From Methylococcaceae bacterium UBA1147 (lineage in GTDB: Bacteria > Pseudomonadota > Gammaproteobacteria > Methylococcales > UBA1147), in assembly GCA_002311315.1 (NCBI GenBank), contig DBZZ01000086.1:28204-43627 (forward strand): DNA of 15,424 bases. Direction: 5' to 3'. The notes below the pieces were generated by a model. It was not told the DNA's origin. It was given only the letters and a program-made list of their open reading frames with translations, and did not search any database. The position numbers were made by a program, and so were the translations under genes. Shown one piece after another: positions 1 to 7,595 of this stretch. Within the stretch, counting starts at the first letter, position 1; every line of letters begins with the position of its first letter.

Positions 1-585
1 ATGAAATACATCGGTCAATACCTGATCGTTGGTGTAGGCATGGATGGTGGTCATGAGACCGTGTTCCACGCCAACCGATTCGAGCAGAGGTTTGACCAGG
101 GGGGCTAGGCAGTTGGTGGTACAGGATGCGTTGGAAATGACCGTGTCGGTTGGTTTGAGTATCTCGTGGTTGACTCCGTAGACAACGGTGGCGTCAACAT
201 CATTGCCCCCGGGTGCAGAGATGATGACTTTTTTTGCTCCCCCCTGCAGGTGCGCGCTTGCTTTTTCCTTCGATGCGAAGAAACCGGTACATTCATGAAC
301 AACGTCGACATCCAGATCTGACCACGGCAGTTTGGATGGATCTCTTTCTGCAAAGACCCGAATCCTGTCGCCGTTGATCACCAGGTGGTCGCCATCGACC
401 GATACTTCCCCCGGGAATCGGCCGTGCGCTGTGTCGTACTGCGTCAGGTGTGCGTTGGTTTCTGCATCGGCCAAATCATTGATGGCTACAATCTGAACTT
501 CGTTGGTCCGGCCGCTTTCATAGATGGCGCGCAAGATATTCCGCCCGATACGGCCGTACCCATTGATTGCAACTTTGATGGTCAT
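1..585 (-). CDS. gap: Glyceraldehyde-3-phosphate dehydrogenase, N-terminal part (cut by window edge)
   Basis: Oxidative phosphorylation of glyceraldehyde-3-phosphate to 1,3-bisphosphoglycerate in central carbon metabolism; cytoplasmic tetramer. The 195 visible codons begin MTIKVAINGYGRIGRN, the Rossmann nucleotide-binding start (GxGxxG at residues 9-14). Asp37 in the INDL motif is the residue usually linked to NAD+ rather than NADP+ preference. The catalytic segment SNASCTTNCLAP places the nucleophile at Cys155 and the partner at His182 (IHAYTND). The frame is still open at position 1, so about 140 residues of the catalytic domain lie outside the window. The start is fixed by a near-perfect Shine-Dalgarno (GGAGG at 596-600, read on the minus strand) 8 nt before the ATG. 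No tkt or pgk is visible; the upstream neighbour is a NodB-type deacetylase, so the usual glycolytic grouping is absent on this side. The family call is essentially certain. Confidence 0.97.
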   Translation of the reverse strand, partial: MTIKVAINGYGRIGRNILRAIYESGRTNEVQIVAINDLADAETNAHLTQYDTAHGRFPGEVSVDGDHLVINGDRIRVFAERDPSKLPWSDLDVDVVHECTGFFASKEKASAHLQGGAKKVIISAPGGNDVDATVVYGVNHEILKPTDTVISNASCTTNCLAPLVKPLLESVGVEHGLMTTIHAYTNDQVLTDVFH

Positions 586-816
586 AAACTGTTTTCCTCC
601 GGCAAATGATGATTTCTACCGCAACCGTTTCTACGGCTTGTGGGGCCGATTCAAAGATCTTTCGGCAAATTTCTATCGGTTTCTGATCCCAACAGGGGGG
701 GACCCGCGTAACGCCGCCTGTACAAAGGCTACGTCGGGCGAATGAGAGCGAATTCTTCAGAAAGCCTGGCTCCGTTGCCAAAGTCCTCCATAAAGTCATG
801 GCAACTAAATCGCTCA

Positions 817-846
817 ATTATAGCAATCAGGCGGAAATCGAGTCCA
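817..846 (-). promoter_or_regulatory. Candidate sigma70 promoter for gap, with long leader
   Basis: On the minus strand a perfect -10 hexamer TATAAT (817-822) is preceded, with an 18-nt spacer, by TGGACT (841-846; 4 of 6 matches to TTGACA). Transcription would start near 810 and give a leader of about 225 nt before the gap ATG. The leader can pair GTTGCC with GGCAAC early on, and GAGCG with CGCTC, but I recognise no known riboswitch class. The only open frames in 586-925 lack plausible Shine-Dalgarno sites and resemble nothing, so I treat 586-925 as non-coding. Prediction by eye only. Confidence 0.42.
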
Positions 847-867
847 GCCATCTGCCGCTGAACAACA

Positions 868-893
868 GGCGTTGAGCCGGTTGTGGCAACGCC
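868..893 (-). terminator. Candidate terminator hairpin after the ino1-deacetylase unit
   Basis: Perfect 7-bp stem GGCGTTG/CAACGCC (868-874 with 887-893) and a 12-nt loop, starting about 32 nt after the deacetylase stop. Read on the minus strand the stem is followed by TGTTGTTC, a broken rather than continuous T tract, so termination may be inefficient or factor-assisted. It sits just upstream of the gap promoter, which fits two separate transcription units. Confidence 0.45.
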
Positions 894-925
894 CAAGGCG
901 AATCCGGTAGTTTGTTCCTGACTGT

Positions 926-1708
926 TCAAAACAGGGTGTTTTTTAGTTTAAGCGGCACGCGCAATGCGGTGCACAACGGCTGCGTCCATGGGTGATCAGG
1001 TGCGGCCCATTCAAGGATCTTTCCGAACAGGCGGTGATCTTCAACCAGGAAGCGTCCACATTCCAGTTTTTGTGTTTTCCAGTCATAGTACGCGGGCATT
1101 GTCGTACATGCCCCGAGGTAACCGGCTGTCGCCACTTCTTCCAGTACGGCTTTGTTGTAGCGGCCTTTCGGGTAACAAAATGTCCTGACATCGGAACCTA
1201 GCTGGTCTTCAAGCAGGCTCTTGGGTTGCCGTATTTCGTTCGCAAGGCGCTCCCGGGGGATATCGTTCAACTTCGGGTGATTCATGGTATGACAGCCGAT
1301 TTCCATGCCCGCGTCGTGCAGTTGCCTTCGGTGCTGTCGGTTCATGCTCGGAAAAGGAAGGGTGAAGCCGCTTTTCTCGGAATCACTCCATTGACCGGTT
1401 TTGGGATTGACCCAGCGGACGACATCATCAAAACCCGGGATCACGAAAAAAGTCGCCTTGTAGCCGAATTCATCCAACATCGGCGCTGCATTCTCGTAGT
1501 TGTCAAGCAGGCCATCGTCAAAGGAAAGAACGACATAATCGCCCTCGGCGTCGAGTGGCAGGGTCAGAAGTTCCGAAAAGGTCACGGGTGTAAAGCCCCG
1601 GTCCCGGATCAGTTCCAGGTGGAGCCTGAATTCCCGGGACGGCAAGGTTTCAGGCCCCTGGTTGCCAATGGAATGATAATAGAAAATCGGGACCTTCAAC
1701 CTGCTCAT
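926..1708 (-). CDS. Polysaccharide deacetylase family protein (NodB homology domain), cytoplasmic
   Basis: A 260-residue carbohydrate-esterase-4-like protein expected to remove N-acetyl (or O-acetyl) groups from a sugar substrate in a metal-dependent reaction. The visible NodB motifs are LSFDDG at 61-66 (catalytic base Asp64, metal ligand Asp65), the metal-binding pair His140/His144 in GCHTMNHP, and FCYPKGRYN at 177-185. The N-terminus runs straight into the fold (VPIFYYHSI), with no signal peptide or transmembrane segment, so the enzyme should work in the cytoplasm. Many polysaccharide-acting relatives are exported, so a small-molecule or lipid-linked substrate is possible here. It starts 36 bp after the stop of ino1 and is probably co-transcribed with it; the Shine-Dalgarno is weak. 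Neighbouring ino1 suggests, but does not prove, an amino-sugar/inositol conjugate as substrate. The family call is firm; the substrate is unknown. Confidence 0.88.
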   Translation of the reverse strand: MSRLKVPIFYYHSIGNQGPETLPSREFRLHLELIRDRGFTPVTFSELLTLPLDAEGDYVVLSFDDGLLDNYENAAPMLDEFGYKATFFVIPGFDDVVRWVNPKTGQWSDSEKSGFTLPFPSMNRQHRRQLHDAGMEIGCHTMNHPKLNDIPRERLANEIRQPKSLLEDQLGSDVRTFCYPKGRYNKAVLEEVATAGYLGACTTMPAYYDWKTQKLECGRFLVEDHRLFGKILEWAAPDHPWTQPLCTALRVPLKLKNTLF

Positions 1709-1744
1709 CGCTGAACTGGATCTTTACCGCATTGTGGCAACGGG

Positions 1745-2893
1745 TTAAACGCTTTTCTTTCGTTCCGAGAACAACGAGGAAACCTTTCCCGCGGCCGACT
1801 GCCCCTGAGCGATAAAGTCTTCCAGCAGCCTGAAGGCATCATCGTCGGTAAATTGCTTCGGCGGGTGCTTGCAAAAGTAGGCGGCCGGTCCGAGCAGTGT
1901 GCCACTGATTCCCTGATCCAGAGCCAACTTGGCGCAGCGGATTGCGTCGATGACGACCCCGGCAGAGTTGGGTGAATCCTCGACCGACAGCCGGAGTTCC
2001 AGATTCATTGAGACATCGCCGAACATGCTGCCTTCCATGCGGATAAAACAGATCTTGTTGTCTTTTTGCCACGGGACGTAATCGCTGGGACCGACATGGA
2101 TGTTTTCCTGGTCGAGACGTTTGGAAGCCACCGATTGAACGGCCTCGGTTTTCGATGTCTTTTTCGATGCTAGCCGGCGACGGTTCAGCATGTTCAGGAA
2201 ATCGGTATTCCCTCCGGTGTTAAGCTGGTAGGTCCGGTCCAGGGTCAGCCCGCGTTTTCTGAACAGGTCGGTCAGCGTGCGGTGGACGATCGTGGCACCC
2301 AGCTGTGCCTTGATATCATCCCCAATGATCGGCAACCCTGCGTTTTCGAATTTCTTTGCCCAAATAGGGTCGCTGGCGATGAACACGGGGATGTTGTTGA
2401 TGAAAGCAAGGCCGGCTTCCAATGCGCATTCCACGTAAAACCGCGTGGCGTCTTCCGAGCCCACAGGCAGGTAGTGGACTAGGATTTCCGCGCCGGATTC
2501 CTTTAATACCTCGACAACCTGTTGTTGGTCGGGTTCGGACATGCCCGACAAAAGAAACGTAGACCGGTCATTGTAGTCCTTCATGTGCTCGGAAAAACCA
2601 TCGAGGACATGCCCCATCTGAACAGTGACTCCCAATTCGGGAATGTCAGGGCAGAACACTTCGGTACAGTTGGGTTCGGCGAAGATGGCACTGGCAACGT
2701 CTTTGCCGACCTTTCGTGCGTCAATGTCGAAGGCAGCGACTACCTCTATGTCGCAGGGAGAGTATCCATTGATGGCCCAGTGCATCAGTCCGCTTGCGGT
2801 GTTCCTGTTCTTGGAGCGGTAGTAATGAATTCCCTGAATCAATGAGCTCGCGCAGTTGCCCACACCGACAATCGCTATTTTTATTTTTTTCAT
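1745..2893 (-). CDS. ino1: Inositol-3-phosphate synthase (MIPS, prokaryotic type)
   Basis: NAD-dependent conversion of glucose-6-phosphate to inositol-3-phosphate, the committed step to inositol. The 382-residue length matches the short prokaryotic enzymes, which are much shorter than the eukaryotic form. Visible motifs are the dinucleotide loop GVGNCASS (10-17), AAFDID (53-58) at the end of the second strand, YLPVGSE (141-147), GDDIKAQLGAT (191-201), QLNTGGNTDFLNM (223-235) and the lysine-rich catalytic stretch SKKTSKT (243-249). The ATG start is supported by a good promoter about 30 bp upstream. It leads a probable two-gene unit with the NodB-type deacetylase downstream. No inositol monophosphatase or CDP-alcohol phosphatidyltransferase is in the window, so the fate of the product (phospholipid head group, osmolyte, or thiol or glycolipid precursor) cannot be read here. 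MIPS is uncommon in gammaproteobacteria as far as I know. Confidence 0.94.
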   Translation of the reverse strand: MKKIKIAIVGVGNCASSLIQGIHYYRSKNRNTASGLMHWAINGYSPCDIEVVAAFDIDARKVGKDVASAIFAEPNCTEVFCPDIPELGVTVQMGHVLDGFSEHMKDYNDRSTFLLSGMSEPDQQQVVEVLKESGAEILVHYLPVGSEDATRFYVECALEAGLAFINNIPVFIASDPIWAKKFENAGLPIIGDDIKAQLGATIVHRTLTDLFRKRGLTLDRTYQLNTGGNTDFLNMLNRRRLASKKTSKTEAVQSVASKRLDQENIHVGPSDYVPWQKDNKICFIRMEGSMFGDVSMNLELRLSVEDSPNSAGVVIDAIRCAKLALDQGISGTLLGPAAYFCKHPPKQFTDDDAFRLLEDFIAQGQSAAGKVSSLFSERKKSV

Positions 2894-2923
2894 TGTGACT
2901 ACTTAGATTCGTATTTCCAATGC

Positions 2924-2952
2924 AATTTAACAAATTAAGGGTTTTCTATCAA
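2924..2952 (-). promoter_or_regulatory. Candidate sigma70 promoter for ino1
   Basis: On the minus strand TTGATA (2947-2952; 5 of 6 matches) and TAAATT (2924-2929; 4 of 6) are separated by exactly 17 nt. The predicted start near 2917 would give a 5' leader of about 24 nt before the ino1 ATG. This implies that ino1 is transcribed independently of mprF, 266 bp upstream. Confidence 0.5.
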
Positions 2953-3086
2953 AGGATACCCAGAGGTATAGGCCGTGATCTGCCGGACGGGTCGATTATC
3001 TGGTGGACGGTCAATGGTTGGGTTGCCTGTCGATTTTCTTTGCTCGAATGCTTTCTCGGCCGGTTTGATTCCTGTTCCTGTTTTCG

Positions 3087-3113
3087 GGTTCCAGACGGGA
3101 TGAATCTGGAACC
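3087..3113. terminator. Stem-loop downstream of mprF, possible terminator
   Basis: Perfect 9-bp inverted repeat GGTTCCAGA/TCTGGAACC (3087-3095 with 3105-3113) around a 9-nt loop, 46 bp past the mprF stop codon. Neither strand has a following T tract, so it is not a textbook intrinsic terminator. It may stabilise the 3' end of the mRNA or act with Rho. Nothing else stands out in 2953-3159. Confidence 0.35.
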
Positions 3114-3159
3114 GCTCCTCCAGAAGCGATTGACGGCTCTAACAAATAGCACATGCTGG

Positions 3160-5790
3160 TCAATCCATGCAAGGGGCTGAGGTCCTTGCTTTTACGTTCT
3201 TTTGCGAGATAAGCCGGTTAATACCCTGGATGATGCGCGGCATTTCCACGGCGGCCGGCCACAGGATGTAACGCGGTTTCCAGGTGAGCGTGTTTCGCCT
3301 CTCCTGTGCCTCGTTTTCCCTAGTGAATGGCTGGCCTGAATGATACATGAGTACCGAGACCCTGTACCACAGTGGCGGGAGAGGGTAATTCTTGAAACCA
3401 GGCAAGGGGGCAATCCCCAGGTTGCAGCGACGAAAGCCGGTTTCCTTGCCCCACAACATGGTTTCGATGATCAGATAATCCGTGACTAGTGTCGGCGCCT
3501 CCACATGAAAACGTATTAGGTCCAGGCCCATTTCCCCGCGGTCTGCCGTTGTCCAGATGACAGCGAAGGCCACAATTTGGCCGTCTATTCTGACGACGGC
3601 ACAGGGGAAGTTGCGGATGTAGTAGTGGTCGAAAAACCCCCTAGAAAAGCCCATTTCATCGATTTTTTCTGCCTCCAGCCAGTTGTCTGATACGGTTTTC
3701 AACTCGGGGATGAGGTGATCGAGCGCCTGACCCTCGACGATTTCCACGCTCGCGCCAAGTCTGATCGCCCTCTTTTGTACGACCAGTAATTCGGTGCGTA
3801 TCACTCTATCTAGCGAGAAATCCCGCAAGGGCATGATGGCCTCGTCCCCCATTTTTTCAATCGAGAAGTCGAGCTTGTTGAAGAACGCCAGCTGATTTTC
3901 ATTGACCATGTAAAAGACCGGCCAGGCGCCGTATCGGATGCAAAGTTCGTAAAATGCCCAGATCAGTTCCCGGTGTTCTTCTTCCGGGCCCACCGGGTCT
4001 CCGAGGGCGACCCAGCTTTTGTTCTGGATCTGGTACATGATGAATGCGTTCCCGGTCGGGCTGAACAGGATTCGCTTATCGCCCAGCAGCACCAGGTTGG
4101 CCATCAGGCCCGATTCCCTGTCTAGGATTTTCCGAATCCGTGAGAGAATGACAGATTCCGACGGATCTGGAAGCGGATCGGGCCTTGATCCGTCCAGGTG
4201 GGCGACAATGCTGCAGGTCCCGACTACCAGAAGCAGCGAACGCAGAAATCTGGAGAAGTCGTTGTCGTACGAAAAGCTCCACCAGAGTGAATCAGAGTAA
4301 GGGATCCCCTTAAAGGAAAACAGGCCCAGCCAGACGGTCACGGCCAGTACGATGGCCAAAAGGTAAGCCCATTTGAAAGGGATGCCAGCCTCGAGCACCG
4401 CGGATTTCCGGTGAAATTCGGATCGGGTGTGCCACAGCAGACCCAGGATCAGGCAGAGCAGGATGGCTTCCCGGTATCCAAAGCCCTTTAGCAGTGACGT
4501 CAGTATACCGACCAGTAGCAGCTTGTACGCCAGCCTCAATGCCGAGCCTAGGCGGCACGAAATTCCTCTGGACGAAATCAGGAGCCCGACCCCCGCAGCC
4601 GCTCCTGACAGGTGCGCTAGTTCCACCAGAAATAGCGGGATCTCCATGGGCAACAGGTCACGGTCAAATCCAAGCGGGATCGAACCAGAAAACAGGAGCA
4701 TTGCTCCGGCCAGTATCACGATCAGCGTCATGATATGCGGCCCAATCTCGTCGAGCACGTCCAGTACCGATTCCTGCAGTCCCTCAATGTGGTGTTTTTG
4801 CCGCTGTGTTTCATGGTAAGTCAGCAGCATCGCTGCAACCGCGAGGGGAGTCAGGTAATAAATGCATCGAAACAGGAGAATGGAACCGAGCAACGCTGGA
4901 GGCGAAATTTCAGGAAGGCCGACAAGAACAACGGTCTCAAAGACTCCGATACCCCCCGGGACATTGCTTGCGCTTCCGGCGATCAGAGCCAAGGCGAATA
5001 CGCCTAGAAACTCCATGTAGCCGACATCGGTTTCAATGGGAAGCAACACGTAGAGCAGCGTGGCCACAAGGCTCAGATTCGTGGTCGCCAGCAGAATCTG
5101 CGCCAGCGTAGTTCCGGCCGAAGGCATTTTCAGCGACCAGGTCGCGGATTTCAGTGTCAGGGGGTTGTACGCGGAGAGAATGACATAGCCTGAAATCAGC
5201 AGCAGGATCAAGATGCCAGTGGCCTGCATGACTCCCGCTGGGAGGGGGCCGATGGTCGCCGGGTTATTGCCGATCTGCAGGACCATGGACACGGAAAAGA
5301 GGCAACTCATGCCCAGTATGGTGGTCAGTGCGCACATCGAACTGACTCCCGCGATGTCCAGAGCGGATAAGCCGCTACCGGTATAGATTCGGTAACGAAT
5401 CGAGGTACCGGTCAGGATTGAAAAACCGATGTTGTTTCCGAAGGTGGATGCGAGGAAGGCAGATAGGGCAGCCCGCGGATAGGGTACCTTGCGTTTGATG
5501 TGATGCAGGGCAACCATGTCGTACCCGGTTACGATCAAGTAACTGGCGATGGTGATCACGAAGCCCAGCAGGACCCAGGATGGCGAAAGTTTCTCAAGGC
5601 TCCTGACGATGTCATTCAGACTGAATGAGTACAGCATGTCGTACATCAACCAAAGGGCAACGCACACGATCGTCATGCTGAGCAACATGCCGATCTGGGC
5701 GAGTAGTTTACTGCCGAATAGGTTGGGCATCCCGGATTCCGCGATGGAAGTTCCTTGTGAAAGGCTAGGATAGAAGTTTAACCGCACCAT
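3160..5790 (-). CDS. mprF: MprF-like bifunctional aminoacyl-phosphatidylglycerol synthase/flippase
   Basis: An inner-membrane protein expected to transfer Lys or Ala from aminoacyl-tRNA to phosphatidylglycerol and move the product across the membrane, lowering surface charge and raising resistance to cationic peptides. The N-terminal half has many hydrophobic segments and the YbhN/UPF0104 signature GSASNVPGGIGVFE. Further membrane spans follow. The C-terminal ~300 residues are the soluble DUF2156 catalytic domain: FSPTGNAFIMYQ, WVALGDPVGP, then GLDLIRF and GIAPLPGF, ending with the family's W-x-PRY-type segment (TWKPRYILWPA). The length of 876 aa is close to Pseudomonas MprF. I start at the ATG at 5790; the frame continues to a TTG at 5820, but neither site has a clear Shine-Dalgarno. 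It is transcribed divergently from the FkbM gene. The amino acid transferred (Ala or Lys) cannot be told from sequence. Confidence 0.92.
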   Translation of the reverse strand: MVRLNFYPSLSQGTSIAESGMPNLFGSKLLAQIGMLLSMTIVCVALWLMYDMLYSFSLNDIVRSLEKLSPSWVLLGFVITIASYLIVTGYDMVALHHIKRKVPYPRAALSAFLASTFGNNIGFSILTGTSIRYRIYTGSGLSALDIAGVSSMCALTTILGMSCLFSVSMVLQIGNNPATIGPLPAGVMQATGILILLLISGYVILSAYNPLTLKSATWSLKMPSAGTTLAQILLATTNLSLVATLLYVLLPIETDVGYMEFLGVFALALIAGSASNVPGGIGVFETVVLVGLPEISPPALLGSILLFRCIYYLTPLAVAAMLLTYHETQRQKHHIEGLQESVLDVLDEIGPHIMTLIVILAGAMLLFSGSIPLGFDRDLLPMEIPLFLVELAHLSGAAAGVGLLISSRGISCRLGSALRLAYKLLLVGILTSLLKGFGYREAILLCLILGLLWHTRSEFHRKSAVLEAGIPFKWAYLLAIVLAVTVWLGLFSFKGIPYSDSLWWSFSYDNDFSRFLRSLLLVVGTCSIVAHLDGSRPDPLPDPSESVILSRIRKILDRESGLMANLVLLGDKRILFSPTGNAFIMYQIQNKSWVALGDPVGPEEEHRELIWAFYELCIRYGAWPVFYMVNENQLAFFNKLDFSIEKMGDEAIMPLRDFSLDRVIRTELLVVQKRAIRLGASVEIVEGQALDHLIPELKTVSDNWLEAEKIDEMGFSRGFFDHYYIRNFPCAVVRIDGQIVAFAVIWTTADRGEMGLDLIRFHVEAPTLVTDYLIIETMLWGKETGFRRCNLGIAPLPGFKNYPLPPLWYRVSVLMYHSGQPFTRENEAQERRNTLTWKPRYILWPAAVEMPRIIQGINRLISQKNVKARTSAPCMD

Positions 5791-5872
5791 TTCAACGGGA
5801 TCGGCCGCAAGGTTGGACAAGGCTTTCGGTACACCCTACCGAGTGGAGGGGCTAGGACTATTTCACGCCGTT

Positions 5873-5915
5873 CGCCCGCTTGCCGATTGCAGTGAAGGTC
5901 GTCAGGAAGCGGGCG
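5873..5915. repeat. Inverted repeat in the mprF/FkbM divergent intergenic region
   Basis: Perfect 9-bp arms CGCCCGCTT (5873-5881) and AAGCGGGCG (5907-5915) separated by 25 nt, about 80-125 bp upstream of the mprF start. It could fold in the mprF leader RNA or serve as an operator. There is no T tract, so it is not a clear terminator. The rest of 5791-6091 holds only the FkbM promoter candidate. Confidence 0.4.
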
Positions 5916-6016
5916 TTCAGGTTTGTCAGTTGCATGACGCGGATTGACTCCGCTTGATCGTGGGGTTTGGAGGGATCTGGACGTCGGTTACGGGGGTGGA
6001 TGGGGCGAATCGAGTA

Positions 6017-6046
6017 TTGAGGGATTGATCGCCGAGAACGTATGAT
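6017..6046 (+). promoter_or_regulatory. Candidate sigma70 promoter for the first FkbM gene
   Basis: TTGAGG (6017-6022; 4 of 6) and TATGAT (6041-6046; 5 of 6) with an 18-nt spacer. The predicted start near 6053 leaves a leader of about 39 nt. The spacing and the -10 match are good; the -35 is weak. Confidence 0.38.
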
Positions 6047-6091
6047 GGACAAGATGTGATCATTTGTTAAACCGAATGTGGGTCTAGATTC

Positions 6092-6826
6092 ATGGAGCGA
6101 TTTCCCGGCAACCTTTACCGGTTGCGCTTGTTACTGGTCAAGGGCTTTGACCGTTTGTGTCGTATTCCCAGGTGGAGAACCCTGGAACGTATCCTGGGTC
6201 GGGCCGCCGAATGTCAGGATGACCTTTTTTTTGTTCAGATCGGTGCCAACGACGGCGTCATTTATGACCCGATCTACCCGTTTGTCAAGCAGTCGGGTTG
6301 GCGCGGTGTGCTGGTGGAACCGGTTCCCGTTTATTTCGACCGGCTGAAGCAAAACTACGCCGGTAACGATAGACTGACGTTCGAAAATCTGGCGATTTCG
6401 GATCGAAGCGAAGTTCGTGACTTTTACCGGGTGCGGGAGGACGCGGGCTTTCTCCCCGAATGGTGCAACGGTTTGGGAACGTTTGACCTGGATGTTTTGC
6501 TGACCCACAAGTGGGCGATCCCCGACTTAGAGCAATACGTTGTAAAAGAGAAGGTGCAATGCATTTCCTTCAATGATCTTCTGTCAAAACATGATATTCG
6601 CCGGATTGATCTGCTGCTCATGGATACCGAGGGATACGACCATGAAATACTGAAACAGATTGATTTTGATCGTCTGGCTCCCGGGATCCTGCTTTACGAG
6701 CACCAGTACATCGAAAAAAAACACAGGGATTCCTGGGAAAGGGTGTTGCAACAGCGTGGCTACCGATTGTCGCGCCATTTCGGCAATACCCTCGCTTTCA
6801 TGCCACAACATGCGGCCGGGAACTGA
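6092..6826 (+). CDS. FkbM family SAM-dependent methyltransferase (copy 1)
   Basis: A 244-residue FkbM-type enzyme, expected to methylate a hydroxyl on a sugar, glycan or small molecule using S-adenosylmethionine in the cytoplasm. Visible parts are the SAM loop FVQIGANDGV (48-57), an acidic residue after strand 2 (Glu76 in VLVEPV), and MDTEGYD (177-183), the characteristic C-terminal strand motif of the family. The first ~40 residues are basic and hydrophobic but not a clear signal peptide. A run of eight T at 6224-6231 lies inside the SAM-loop region. No strong Shine-Dalgarno is seen before the ATG. It stands alone between mprF (divergent) and the patatin gene (convergent, 9 bp away). A paralogue lies at 14353-15045 and aligns without gaps over about 190 residues. 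The acceptor is unknown. Confidence 0.87.
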   Translation: MERFPGNLYRLRLLLVKGFDRLCRIPRWRTLERILGRAAECQDDLFFVQIGANDGVIYDPIYPFVKQSGWRGVLVEPVPVYFDRLKQNYAGNDRLTFENLAISDRSEVRDFYRVREDAGFLPEWCNGLGTFDLDVLLTHKWAIPDLEQYVVKEKVQCISFNDLLSKHDIRRIDLLLMDTEGYDHEILKQIDFDRLAPGILLYEHQYIEKKHRDSWERVLQQRGYRLSRHFGNTLAFMPQHAAGN

Positions 6827-6835
6827 TGCCCGGCC
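6814..6835. terminator. Bidirectional hairpin between convergent FkbM and patatin genes
   Basis: Perfect 7-bp all-G/C stem GGCCGGG/CCCGGCC (6814-6820 with 6829-6835) with an 8-nt loop that contains the FkbM stop codon. The second arm ends one base before the patatin stop. It is not followed by a T tract on either strand. Its position between two convergent stops fits a shared transcript-end structure. Confidence 0.42.
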
Positions 6836-7546
6836 TTAGACCATTACCCTGCGGTTGATCACGGGCAAGCTGAATGCCTTTTTTGTTGCCGCACGGACCT
6901 GGTCGAAGGCCTGCCGCCCCAGGTCCAGTTTCCCCGGGTTTACCGCTTCGACATTCTGGGTTCCGATAGCGACCGTGTTGGGGCGTGTCTGAAGAAGTCT
7001 GTTGAGCCCGTGGTCGGATTTCATGCTCGGCCGACGGGGTTCCAGGTGATGGTAGAGGACTCGTCCCTCGACCGGCAGCCCTGCAAAGGCAGGCCGGTCA
7101 GCGATGCCCCCGTCGAGATAAAGTGCGCCGCCGATCCGCAGCGGATGAAACAGCAACGGAACCGAGCAGGATGCATAGACGGCATCACGAAGCCGGCCAC
7201 TGTCCAAGGTGTGGGTTGAAAGGCTGAGAAGATCAAAGGCCGAGATGCTTAGCCGGGTGCTGCACTGCTCGATCCTTGCGACCGGGTAGATTTCTTCCAG
7301 AATCGCTCTGAACCGCTGTCCTTTTAGCAAGCCGGGGCCGAGGGCCGGATCCCAGAAATCGGATCTTTTCAGGGTGAACAGGCGGGGTTTCAGATCCGAT
7401 ACGTTCAGGCCGCATGCCCAATAGGCAGCGGCCATGGCACCTGCGCTGGAACCTGAAACATGTGCGGGCCTGAATCCGGCGTCCTGCAGTGCATCGAGGA
7501 ATCCGAAATGGGCAAAAAAACCAAAGAAGCCCGAAGACAGAGCCAT
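6836..7546 (-). CDS. Patatin-like phospholipase family protein
   Basis: A 236-residue putative lipid acyl hydrolase with a Ser-Asp dyad. The nucleophile elbow is GSSAG (Ser34) and the acid is the Asp of DGG at 145-147. The N-terminal loop that normally reads like SGGGARG is here SSGFFGFFAH (residues 4-13), keeping only two of the glycines. I recall this phenylalanine form from a proteobacterial subfamily, so it need not mean loss of activity. There is no signal peptide, so it is probably cytoplasmic or membrane-associated. I chose the ATG at 7546 because an AGGA lies 10 nt upstream and the conserved fold starts there. The frame also opens at an ATG at 7666, but that start overlaps the desaturase by 71 bp and has a poor ribosome site. 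It lies 49 bp after the desaturase stop and is probably co-transcribed, which suggests acyl-chain turnover. Confidence 0.85.
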   Translation of the reverse strand: MALSSGFFGFFAHFGFLDALQDAGFRPAHVSGSSAGAMAAAYWACGLNVSDLKPRLFTLKRSDFWDPALGPGLLKGQRFRAILEEIYPVARIEQCSTRLSISAFDLLSLSTHTLDSGRLRDAVYASCSVPLLFHPLRIGGALYLDGGIADRPAFAGLPVEGRVLYHHLEPRRPSMKSDHGLNRLLQTRPNTVAIGTQNVEAVNPGKLDLGRQAFDQVRAATKKAFSLPVINRRVMV

Positions 7547-7595
7547 TGAGAAGGGTTCCTGAGCCAGCCATTCGCCCAGAGTGGTCTGATCTGGG

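Noticed and set aside
518..929. Two minus-strand open frames between the deacetylase and gap
   Set aside because: They overlap each other and the gap start, lack ribosome sites and resemble nothing; a promoter and leader explain the region better.
5858..6052. 64-codon minus-strand frame upstream of mprF
   Set aside because: It is arginine- and proline-rich with no recognisable family and crosses an inverted repeat and the divergent promoter region.
6224..6231. Run of eight T in FkbM copy 1 as a phase-variation tract
   Set aside because: It is short for an A/T slippage switch and encodes ordinary Leu-Phe-Phe matching the paralogue; there is no positive evidence of switching.
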